64,000 nt of DNA, from contig VLTN01000024.1 in the NCBI GenBank assembly GCA_008330645.1, forward strand, positions 1 to 64,000. The letters run 5' to 3'. Source of the stretch: Cafeteria roenbergensis (lineage: Eukaryota; Sar; Bigyra; Bicosoecida; Cafeteriaceae). Positions 31,501 to 42,000 of the stretch are shown in pieces. Position 1 is the first letter of the stretch, and every line of letters begins with the position of its first letter. Below the pieces are notes generated by a model. That model was not told the DNA's origin and searched no databases. It saw only the letters and a program-made list of their open reading frames with translations. Made by a program: the position numbers and the translations under genes.

Positions 31501-34500
31501 CCGCGCTACTCGCCCAAGTGGGAGCTGCTGCGGCGGCAGCAGCGGAGCCACACTGGAGATGGCGCCAGGGACAGCGGCGGAGGTGCCGGCGGCGCCCGAG
31601 GAGGCGATGAAGCAGGTGCCGGCACAGGCGTGCCCACGGGTGCGGGCGCGGCCCGCAGGTTGCCCGTCGCACCCGGGCTGCCACCGGAGGCTTCTCGTGC
31701 AGCTGCAGCCTCCCAGCCGCCGGCATCGGCGTCCCGGACAGTGGCTGCGCGCGCCGCAGCGGCAGCGCCGGCAGGCCCTGCTGAGTGCCGGCTGGCAGGG
31801 CCCCGGGACCCTGGCGGGGCCGCGGATGGCACCAGAGGGGGTCCTTCTGCGGCAGCGTCGCCGCTTGCAGCGATCCGCGCGGCCGCGACGGCCGGAGCAG
31901 CTGGCCCCGCGCCACATCCGCCCGCCGTGGCCGTCGCGGCCCGTGCGACGACGGCCACGCCCAGACCAGCCGGTGTTGCCTCGCCTGGGGAGAGAGCGGC
32001 GGCCGAAACCACAGACGCCACTGGCGACGCTGACGACGACGACGACGACAGTCTCGGTGGCATCGTCATCGCGGATGTATCGCCGCTGCCTCCGGACGAC
32101 CCGCCCGCGTCGAAGACGGGCCCACGAGAGCCCACGGAGCCCGCGGCCGGCGCAGCAGCGCGGGGCGCTGGAGCACAAGGGGACGGTTCCTCGGCAGGAC
32201 CGGCCGCCGACGCAGACTGGGAGTCTGACTCCACGTACAGCTACTGCAGTGACAGCGCCGGGGAGGCGGAGCGGGGCGGGCTCGGAGCCACTCCCGATCC
32301 CGGCCCCGCAATCAGCGAGGGAGCGGCGAGGCCGATGATGGAGTCGTCAGGGGGCAGCGGTTTCGCGCCAGGGTCCCGTCCCGCGCCGGCGGCAAAGGCG
32401 AGGTGGTCGCGGCAGGGCGCTGAAGAAGCTGGCGCGGCCGCGGCATCGTCGGGAGAAGCAGCAGCGCCGGCCACGGCAGGGTACGGCGGCCGCCACGAGC
32501 CGCAGCGCGGCCGGCGCAGCGCCTCGGCGGAGCCTGGCGCGTTTTCGAAGCACAAGCTGCTGGACCCCGTGGTCGCCGGGGATTCCGGCTCCCGTGCGTT
32601 CGTGGCAGCCGCGGCGCTGGACCCGGCAGCGTCGGGCGTTGTCGAAGTGACTATGGCCGACGTCGCCTCGCAGGTGGACACGTCGGTTCGCTCGCTGAGC
32701 GCCGGGCTGGGCCTCTCGACAATCGAGGCAGCCAGACTTCTTGCGAAGCACGGATGGGTGGAAGCGGCGGCCGCTTCGGCTTACCTTGCGTGGCTGGCTG
32801 CGAGCTCCGCGGGCGAGGCCGCTGCAGGGGCTGCCTCTGGCGCTGCAGAGGCGCTGCCTGCGCGGCCAATGCCTCTGCCTGACGTGGGCTCGGCGATGGA
32901 GAGTTGGCTCCGCCTGGCAGCAGCCGCAGTGGCGCCGTCCCGCCGCGCCGCAGCCGTGGCCTCAGCCGCCCTCGCCGACGAGGCAGCTTCGCCTTCATCT
33001 CGGCCGCCAGCCGCGTCGCGGCCCGGCCGGCCCTCGGTTGTTCGCGCCAGGCCAGCGCAAGCAGAGCCAGCCAAGGACAACGGGGAGCTGCGGCCTGCAG
33101 AGCCGGCGTCAGGCGCGCCACTGTGCGAGGTGTCGCAGGCTGACATGGCTGAAACGGACACGTGCGAGCTCTGCTACAGCGATGTGCCAAAACACGCACT
33201 GGTGGCCCTGCACGGTTGCGGCGAGCACTGGTTCTGCGTGGGCTGCTGGCGGGAGCACCTGGGGCGCGCCATGACCGAGCAGGGGCCCAGCGCCGCGGAA
33301 AAGACGACGTGTCCCGGAGGCTGCGACGTGCTTGTGGACGACCTGACGTGGCGGTCGATCGTTTCGCAAGTGGAGCTGGCGCGATACGAGGGACTGCGCG
33401 CGCGCGCCGTGGCTGCGAGCGGGGACTCGGTGGTGGTGTGCCCTTCCGCAAGGTGCGGGCGGCTGCTGGACATTGGTGGCACGCAGGGCGCAGTGGACAT
33501 CCCGTGCTTCTGTGGCCGGGACTTTTGCAGACTGTGCTTGGGCACCGCTCACAGCCCGGCCTCGTGCGAGCACAGGCAGCAGTTCGCAGCCGACCGGTCC
33601 GGCTGGGAGGACGTTGCCTCGCTGCGCACAATCCTGGGCCAGTTCCGGCGGTGCCCGCGGTGCAACTTGGCGTTTGAACGATCGCACGGCTGCAACCACA
33701 TGACCTGCACAGCTTGCCAGTGCGAGTTTTGCTTCGTCTGCGGGCAGCTCTGGCGGAACCCCGACCACGGAACGAATTTTTTCGGGTGCAACTTCCAGGG
33801 GCCGCAGACAGCAAGCCTGATGCAAACGCAGCGCTTCACTGCAGAGGAGCGGCGCATCGCGGAAGGGGGCTCCGAGCGGGAGGGCATCAGCGACGCCACC
33901 GATGCGCTCACCGCTTCGGAGCAGACTTGCAAGCGCGTGGCGGAGGCGCTAGTCCGCCTCCGCAACCAGGTCCGTGCCGAGGCGCCGGAGGTCGACTTTC
34001 CGGAGCGTGTCAAGGAGCTCGTGCCAGACTTGGCCACACCATCGGTCCGATTCCTCACGGCGGACGAGCAGGGCCGCGTGGCAATCGCCAGAACATTGGT
34101 GACCGTCGAGCCAGGCGAAGGACCCCCTGTTGAGCGGATTTCCGCGCAGCCCGGCTCACGGCCCGCCGGCGGCCGGGCAGCGAGACCGGCGGCGCCAGTG
34201 TTCTTCACGGCTGCGGAGCGGCGTGCGATGGAGGGGCGCCTCCACGGTGACGAGGAGCCGTCCGGGGCGGGCGCAGCTGCGGCCGGCCCCGTGCCGACGA
34301 GCGCAGCGGCGGCCACTGCGGGAAGTCGCGCAGCCAGGCCCACGGAGGAAGAGCCGGGCGGAGCGCCAGCGGAGAACGCCGAGGAGTTGGGCCGGCTGCC
34401 GGTGTGGCGTTCGGAGGGCGTCACGCTGCGGTTTCAGACCGCTGCAGCTGGCTGGCGTACCGTCAAGGCCAGGGCAGTTGGTGCTTCTCTTTGCTTGTGC

Positions 34501-36218
34501 CTGGCTTCGAATGCGTCCGGGTCTCGCTCGATGGGGTGAGCCAGGCCGCGCGCCGCGCGCTGGAAATCGGCATCGTTCGGGAGCCGCGAGCCGTGGCCAG
34601 CGAGGTGGGGTCACTAATGCAGTCGCTAAGGGCGAGCTGCTTTGCTCTGGGATCGCAACGTTTTGCGTCTGGTGGGACAGGAAAGCGATCTCCGCTGCCT
34701 GGCCGCAGCTTGGAATCCGCCAAGATCGTCACGATGGGAGTTGCGTTCGACCACAGCAGCCTGGCAAAGGCATGCTTCCTGGCTCTGGACGACAAATTGG
34801 TGGCCGTGCACCGCATATCTGGTGTACCCAGTGGCCAGTACCCGTTCCTGGCCTGCGACGAGCCAGCCGCGCTGCGGGTGTGGAGTCACCAGCGGTGTCC
34901 AGACCATCTGCTGAAGCAGGTGGAGGCTAAACTCTTGCCGGCTCCCCGTGACAGCACCGGCGCTCCCGCCAAGGAAGTGGTGGCCAGCCATGTCTCTCGG
35001 GAGGCGCTGCAGGAAACGCTTCGCGCTCTCCAAGAGTCTGCGGCAGCTGCCTGCATGGGGAACTTGCCGGCGCCGCTTCGCCTCCGGGCAGACTGGATCA
35101 GCCTGATGCACTTTGTCAATCGGGGCATGTCGCTCAAGGCGCTGGGAGCGCTCGACGCAGCCATTCACCAGCTCTCTACCGGAACGCCCCAGCTCGCCAA
35201 GCAACGCGCCCTTGAAATGCGCGACCACCTGGCCACCTTCTGCCGGAGGCAGGGTCTGGAGCCCCCCGTGCTCGATGCCCCCACCAGAATGGGGGAGCAA
35301 GGCTCAGGCCTTCGGGTGGCACTGAAGGTCACACCGTCTGCCCAGGCGGCGGCAAGCAGGCTTGGGGCACGCCTCCACCGCCGGTCCGCAGTCCGCACGC
35401 AGCGGCCCGGCCGTCCTGCTGTTTTGGAGGCCCCCAGCAGCTTCAGCCGCTGGGGCGGATCGGCCCTTGCGACAGTGGCGGCTGGTTTCGCTGGCGCTGC
35501 AACGACCAAGAGGGCGCAGGCGACTGAACGAGAGGCGAGAGCCGAGAAGCTCGACCCTGCCAGGTGAGGCTGCGGCGGCTGACTCTGAACGCTGCATCCT
35601 AGAAACTGCGGCTGTCACGCGCCGAGCGCTTCACTGCCTCTCCCATAACCTTCCTCGAGCGTCGCTGCCCAACGAAGTGAGTATGTCCGCAGGTTGAGTC
35701 AAGACACCGCCCAGAGCAACCTCCAAGCTGTGACGGAGGCCGTTCGCGTTGTGCTGGACGCATCCCCGAAGCTTGCGTGGGCCAGAGTTCAGGCGGTCTA
35801 CTCCGACCCGGAAACCCGCGCTTTCATCGTACACCGGGCCATGCACGGGGTGAGAGCGCTGCTCCCCGGTGCTCGGGCGGACGGGACCGCCTTGGGGGGA
35901 TTGGCCAAGAGCGACGCCATGCCCAACGCCTCGTCTCGTGCTGCCTCGTCGCTGTGTGGATGCGATTCGCAGATTTCTGAGCTGGAAGGCCTGGCTGGCG
36001 TTGTGTGTGGATTCCAGTCGCTGGCCGAGGTCGATGTGTTTCAGCTGCGGCGGCGCACAGCCATGTTCCAGCGGCTCTTTGCTGGGCTCCACGCGGCGTG
36101 CGAAGCAGACGTCGCGGCGATGGGAATGGGCACCATCATGGCTGAGATATCTCGCCAGACAAGGGGCCGGGCTGCGCCCACGGCCTCTGCGGCGGCAGCT
36201 GCGCCAGCAGCCAGCTGA
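28525..36218 (+). CDS. Giant C2-like / ankyrin / RBR (Ariadne-type) E3 ubiquitin ligase
   Basis: RBR ligases take ubiquitin from E2 onto a RING2 cysteine before the substrate. The start is the first ATG, 28525 (MITEILELPPF). Residues ~50-500 resemble a C2 domain split by a disordered insertion that includes a poly-Ala run from GCTGCC repeats (29421-29471). Ankyrin repeats span ~540-870 (GETPLLRAASGGELALVRTI; GTTGLMLACSNGHPATAAWL). A UBA-like helical patch lies at ~1376-1422. The RBR covers ~1547-1740: RING1 CELC...CGEHWFCVGC...CPGGC, IBR CPSARC...CFCGRDFCRLC, and RING2 CPRCNLAFERSHGCNHMTC, whose GCNHM cysteine (~1723) is the catalytic one in HHARI. The frame stops at 34539. A phase-perfect intron 34536-34708 (GTGAGC) rescues it into exon 34709-35563, then intron 35564-35692 and exon 35693-36218, giving 2,463 aa. 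Architecture is like ANKIB1 plus C2. The last two exons might instead be a separate gene. Confidence 0.78.
29421..29471. repeat. Hexanucleotide (GCTGCC) tract encoding poly-Ala
   Basis: About eight near-perfect GCTGCC units inside the RBR-ligase exon, read as a run of about 16 alanines within the disordered insertion of the C2-like region. Confidence 0.85.
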
Positions 36219-36733
36219 CGGGCGCCCCGGCTGTGCTTGCGTGCCCACGAGTGTGCAAGTTCGGCTCCGCTTGCGCATCGTCGATCGCGGCGGCTGTGCT
36301 CAGGATGCATGCAATCAACGCGACAGTAGACCGGCCGACGATGCACGTTCACTGAATTCGAGGTGCCGCCATGGCAGGCCCGGAGGGGAGATGTCACTCC
36401 TCTGCATCCAGACTTTGCTGGCGCAGGAATGGCGGCACGCCAGCCACACACGGAAACGCAAACGAACCCTGCCAGCAGCCGCGCTGCCTTCGGTGCTGCC
36501 GCCGGGCGAGGTTAGCCCCGGGCTTGGGGCGAGCTGGCAGCGGTGAATGGGCCCGTGCCACGGGGAAGCTTGCAGGCCAAATGCCGCTGCCTCGACCGCC
36601 GCTGTTGCTGTTTTTGGGAAGGGTCGGCCCTCCAATCAGCGCGCAACGGGTGGGACCCGTGCAGGCAGCCTGAGCAGCGCTTGGCAGTCGGCGCTTGAGC
36701 CGCGGCTTGGGCACTCGAGCAACGCTCTGCCCA
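36219..36733. other. Convergent spacer, RBR ligase / RSL1D1
   Basis: 3' flanks of convergent genes. GC content is somewhat lower than in the flanking exons. No coding or repeat signal is seen. Confidence 0.5.
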
Positions 36734-38294
36734 TCACTTGCGGCCCTTGCCGCGGCCCTTGCCGGCCTTCTTGGAGGCCGCTGGGGACTTTGCGCGGCTG
36801 CGGACCTTGCCTCCGCCAAGAGCAGAGCGCAGGTCCCGCACCGCGGCCTTGGTACCAGCAGCAGCCTTGGGGGCCTCGGCGGCGGCGTCAGCGGCGGCGG
36901 CGAGGATGGCGTCGGCAGCCGGCTTGCGGCCACGCTTGGCCGGGGCGTCCGCGGGTGCCTTCCCGTCGCGAGACGCGGAGCGGGCCCGCTTGCGGCCCTT
37001 GGCGGCGGCGCCGGCGGCTGCGGCGTCGTCGCCTTCGGGGGTCTTGGCCGCGGCAGCGGCGGCGGCTGCGCCAAGGGCGGCGGCTGCGACGGCAGTTGCG
37101 GTTTCACTGGTGCCCAGAGCGCCAAGGGAGGCGTGCACTTGCAGCGGCACCGAGTTGGTGCTCTTGATGAAGACCGCCTGCACGTTGCGCCAGCCTCCGG
37201 GCACAACCTCGGCCGTGCGCGCGATGATGGCGGCAGCATTGTCGACGAGCTGGGCGGGCGTGAAGTACGGGAAGCCGCAGCGCACGCTGAAGGTGGTGCC
37301 CTGTCCCATGGAGCGGATCCAGGTGGAGTCGCGCACCGGCTCCAGGGCGGCCTGCAGAGCGCGGCCAGCCGCAGCCTTGGCGGCGGGGGTCTTTGCGTCT
37401 GTCGCCACGCGAGTGATGCGCACGGGCACGGGGGTCTGGCGGGCGCGGCTGAAGGTGGAGCCGACGAGCTTTGGCAGCATGGGCAAGATCCGGTCGTCGC
37501 AGAAGAACGCATCATGCTCTGCCAGCAGGGCGCGGCGTCGCTTGTACTCCTTGAATTCGGTGCGGATCTTCTTGTACCCCATGACGCGGTCGAAGCCCGG
37601 CACCGGGTTGGAGGCAAGCACGGCCTCGAGGTCGGCGGCAGGGTCCTTCACGAAGAGGCACAGGGACACGCCGCGAGTCGGGTCCAGCAGCGAGTGCGGG
37701 AGCTTGCTGCGAATCGAATCGAGTCGGGGCCACGGTCGGCATGCAAAGTCCTCGGGCGGCCAGGGGGCAGCAGCGGCGCGCACCGGGCGCGAGCTGCGCA
37801 GAACGACCGCGCCGGGAGCTGCTTCAGTCGCAATTGACCCCCCCGCCCCCGCCCCCCCCACACACCCAGCCCTTCCACGGGTACCCCCACTGCGGAGCCA
37901 TCTACAGAGGCTCGTGCAGACTTTCTCACACCTGGACGGGCTTGTGCCGCACGCTGGACGGCAGCTTGCTGAGGACAAAGTTGACGACAATGGTTTCCGG
38001 GTCCGCATCCTCGCCAAGCAGGTTAGAGGCAGCGGCCGCCTCGGTCTTCTTCTTCAGGTGCCGGAGAAGCGCCGTGCATGCGTCCTTGAGCTGCGCGGGC
38101 GGGCGCAAGGAAGCTCGGCGGGGGGGCTAGCGTCCTGCCCGCTGCGCTCTGCCATTTTTGTCGTCCCAAGGCACTCGGCGCAGGCCAGTGTTTCAGCCTC
38201 GGCGGGGCCCCAAACGCTGCACACTCACCTGGGCCTTGGGGACGGGGCACTCTGCGGACGCCTTTGCAGGCGACGACGCTTCCTTGGCCGCCAT
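36734..38294 (-). CDS. RSL1D1: Ribosomal L1-domain nucleolar protein (RSL1D1/Utp30/Cic1-like)
   Basis: L1p/L10e-fold protein of the RSL1D1/Cic1 group, which acts in nucleolar ribosome assembly. Exons are 38294-38229 (MAAKEASSPAKASAECPVPK), 38090-37930 and 37706-36734, with phases kept and 399 aa. Exon 2 carries a Lys-rich helix and ETIVVNFVLSKLPSSVRHKP. Across the second intron it joins to VQVKLPHSLLDPTRGVSLCL then FVKD, the L1-fold strand with the family's LPH motif. Then follow VMGYKKIRTEFKEYKRRRAL, HDAFFCDDRILPMLPKLVGS (like DFFLTDxRIxRLLPxLIGxxF) and GWRNVQAVFIKSTNSVPL. The C-terminal ~110 residues are Lys/Arg/Ala-rich and end GKGRGKGRK, a nucleolar-localisation-like tail. The donor after HKPVQ has two overlapping GT options, and only the second keeps frame. 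Confidence 0.88.
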
Positions 38295-39053
38295 GACGCG
38301 CAGCGGGCAGTGGGCTGCGTTGCAGCGAAGGTCGATTGCCCTGCGCTCTGCCGGCAGAGCACGCGACCGAGACCCGGCGCGGGTGCGGCTTGCACGGCTG
38401 TCGCGCGTCGCAGCAAGCGCCAAGCCAGCCCTCGCGGGCCTCGTCGCGCAAGGCCCAGTGCGCGCTCCTCGCGAGGATCGCGTTTGCTCTACTCTCGCAG
38501 GCGGCATCCGCCTCAGCGGAAGCGCACCACCTCGCGCACAGCTGCAGGACTTGCTCGCATCCTCTCGCGACATGGATGCGCCATCGCGAAGCCATGCCTC
38601 CGTGAGCCCACGGCCGCTGCTCGGGCTGACCGGAAAGGGAGCCTCGCGACTTGCCACTGGGTCCGGATGGTATGCTGGGGCGGCCTTGGGCAGGCGGAGC
38701 TCGGGAGGCTCGCTGCCTAGTCAGTTGCGACCATGGCGCGACTGCTTGCTGTTTCAGCAGGCCGTCCTTGCCGCCGAGCGTGGGGTGGCAAAGCCCCAAG
38801 GCGGGGCTGGAAGTGCCGCACTGCGCCTTCCAGCCAATGGCCGCTCGTGGCGCACTCGGCGCAACCATGAACTGCCCGCCTTGATGGGCCTACCGAGCGC
38901 CGCGGCCCCGTCGCGTTTGCGCTTTGCACAAGTTGCAACTTTTCAACCGTGCTGCCCTGGTCAAGCGGCCCGCAGCCTGGCTCTCGACCGCGCACGGGCT
39001 ATGCCGCAAGGTCCACTCCCCGAAGGGCCGCCCTTGCCCTCACCAATGGCGGG
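38295..39053. other. Divergent intergenic region, RSL1D1 / coiled-coil gene
   Basis: There are 759 bp between divergent start codons. Open frames cross it on both strands but no exon is supported. It presumably holds both promoters. Confidence 0.45.
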
Positions 39054-42000
39054 ATGGGGTCGCCCGAGGCCGCAAGAGGGGCGGCCGCCCGACGTCCCTC
39101 TGGCCCGGCTCCGCCACGACCGGAAGACATTGCGCAGCTTCAGCAACAAGTTCGTGTGAGACCGGGTCGCGCAGCCCACACGGGGCAGTGACTTGAAGCT
39201 CGGCAGCTCGTGGCGCTGAGCGCTGGCATGCCCAAGCATGCCCTGGGCAAGGTTCCGAAAGTCATCGGGATGGCCTGCAGCAGCCGGTGCGGCCCGGAGC
39301 GCACTCGGATCCCGCATCTCCACTCCTCTGCCCGCCCCATGCACCGCACCCGTTTTCGCAGACGCTGAAGGAATGGAACAACAAGCTTGACAGCCAGATC
39401 GAAGAGGAGCAAGCGGACGCTGCGCAAGTTCGCAGCCGGTGCAGCTCGCTTGAGGCAAGCCTGGCGCAGACCGTTCACGAGCGCGACAAGTCCATCGCTC
39501 TGTCGACTACGCTCATGGCCAAGCTTGAGCAAGTCGGCGAGCTATATGCGGAAGCCAAAACTCAGCTGAAGGCCTGCGTCGCTGAGAAGCAGAAAGTCGA
39601 AGACACTCTCTCCGAGGAATCCAGACGCTTCGCGGAGGAGACCGAAGCACTCCAAAGTGAACACGAAACGGTCATCACCAGTCTGACCCAGTCCCACGAC
39701 GAGGCCCTGGATGCGGCAAAGCGCGAGGCGCACGACGAGATCAGCTCTGCTCGGTCTTCGTTCGAAGCCAAGGCTCTCAAGCTCACGACGGAATTGACGG
39801 GCGAAATTGACCGCCAAGCCGAGGAGCTGCGCCAGCTTCAGGACGCTTCGCAGCGGCGCCTGGAGCAAGCGCGAGACGAGCACAAAGCGGAGCTTGCCCA
39901 AGCCCGCGCCAAAGGCGGCAGACAGCTTGCGCAGTGCCGAGGCCAGCCACGAAAAGGAGTTTGCCGCAATGGAGCAAAGACTGCAGGCGGAGAATGTGAA
40001 GTTGCGAGACGAGCTCGATGCCGCCAAGTCCCAGTTCATCGCGGAGCTTGAGCGTGAGCAAGCCGCCAGGCGGGCTGAAGTAGGGCAGGTGCAAAAGGAA
40101 GCGCAAGCCGAGCTGGCCAGGCTGCGTAGCGAGCTGGAGTCGGAGGCATCCTCAAAACCTTGCCGACATGGAGCAGCGCCTGCATCGCCAGGAACAGGCC
40201 AGCGCCGCCGCCCTCGCCCAGGCAGGCAAGGATGCTGAGGCAGAGATCGCAAGAATCAAGGCGCAGTCTGCAGCAGAGCTTGACCGGGTACAGAGTGAGG
40301 CCGCTGCCGAGAGCAGGAGGATCGCGCGGGAACTGGCAGCAGGCCAGACTACCGCAGCTGCCGAAGTCGCCAAGGCTCGGTCAGAGGCGGAGGAGCGTGT
40401 CAAGAAGCTCCGCGGGGAGACCGACGAGCTGTTGCGGAAACAGCTTGAGGACGCAGCAGCCAGATTCGAGGCTGCGCGAGCTTCTGCCGAGGCGACGTTG
40501 GCCTCATCAGTCCAGCAGCTGGAAGAGAAGCTCGCTTCCGAACGCAAGCACCACGCCGAAGTGGTCGAGACCCTTTCCGCCAAGTCTCGCGCTCGCGCGG
40601 AAGAGGCAGAAGCGAAGCTGCGGAACGCTCGCGAGAGTCTCGCACAGGAGCTTGCTGACATGCGCCACCAGCATGCGGAGGCGATCAACGCGTTGAAGGA
40701 GTCCGCCGCGACAGCTCTGTCCGAGCAGGAACATAAGTTCGCCCGGGAGCGGGAAGCAGTTGAAGGCACGCACTCAGAGGCGCTCGAGGCTGCGGCGTTG
40801 GCGCTCGCGGAGGCGCGCGAGCAAGCCTCCAAAGACCTAGGTGCCGCTCGAGAGGCTCACTCAAAGGAGGTGACAGCGCTCCGCGCGGAGCTGCTTGGAC
40901 AACGCGAAAAGCACACTGCTGAGGCCCAGGATTTGCGCAAGGAGCTATCGAGCTTGCGGGAGTCGCACGCCCAGGAACTGTCCAAGCTCCGGTCGCAAGC
41001 GGCCCATGACCTCGCCGAGGCCAAGGCCGCTGCCCAGCGGTCCTTGGAGGAGGTGAGGCGCTTGGGGCGTGAGAAGGAGGAGGAGCACGATGCCAGGATG
41101 CTTGCAATGCGCGAAGAGCACCGTGCAACCATCCACGAGCTCAAGGAGCAGCAGTCGCTCCGGATGGCTCAGGTCCAGGACGAGCACTTGGTCAAGCTGT
41201 CCTCCGTTCACGACGCTGCGAACGAAAGGGTTGCAGCCTTGCGAGAGTCGCACTCGAAGCTCCTAGACACGGCTGCATCGGAAGCTCACGCCAAGATTTC
41301 AGCTTTGCAGGAGCGCATGGCTGCTGCCCGCGAGAAGCACATCGAGGAGATGGGAGTCGCCCGCGCCCACCTGCAGCATGACCGCCACGAGGCTGCACAA
41401 GACCTGGCCAAGGCAAAGGGGGCCCACGAAGCAGCGCTCGCAGAGCTCAAGAGTTCGCACGCGGACGCCCTCGCTGCGGAGCAGGAGCGGCACGCAAAGG
41501 AGGCCCACCGACTTCGCTCCGAAATGGAAGCTGCATCCAAGCGCTTCCAGGATGAGGCCGAGGCGCGGGCTGTCGCCGCCGCCAAGGCTCTGGCCGATGC
41601 CCGCGCCGAGGCCGACGCCGCGATGTCCGAGCTGAAGCGCCAGCACGCGGAGGACGCGGCGGCAGCCCAAGCCAAGCACGCGGCTGAGACCGACGCGCTG
41701 CGCAGCCGACTCGAGGATGCCGTCAAGCGGTATCAGGACGAGGCCGAGCTACGAGCCGCAGCCTCGTCGCAGTCCGTTGCCGAAGCTCGACGCGAGGCTG
41801 CCGCTGCCATCGCCGAGCTCTCCGCAAAGCATGACGCCGCTATGGAGTCAGCACATGCCAAGCACGGCGAGGAGGTGCAGCGCCTTCGCACTGCATTGTC
41901 GGACGCTGCCGCGCGCCACCAGGCTGAGATCGAGGCGAGGGCCGCCGCCTCCGCCGAGGCACTGGCAGCTGCCCGCGAGAAGCACATCGAGGAGATGGGA

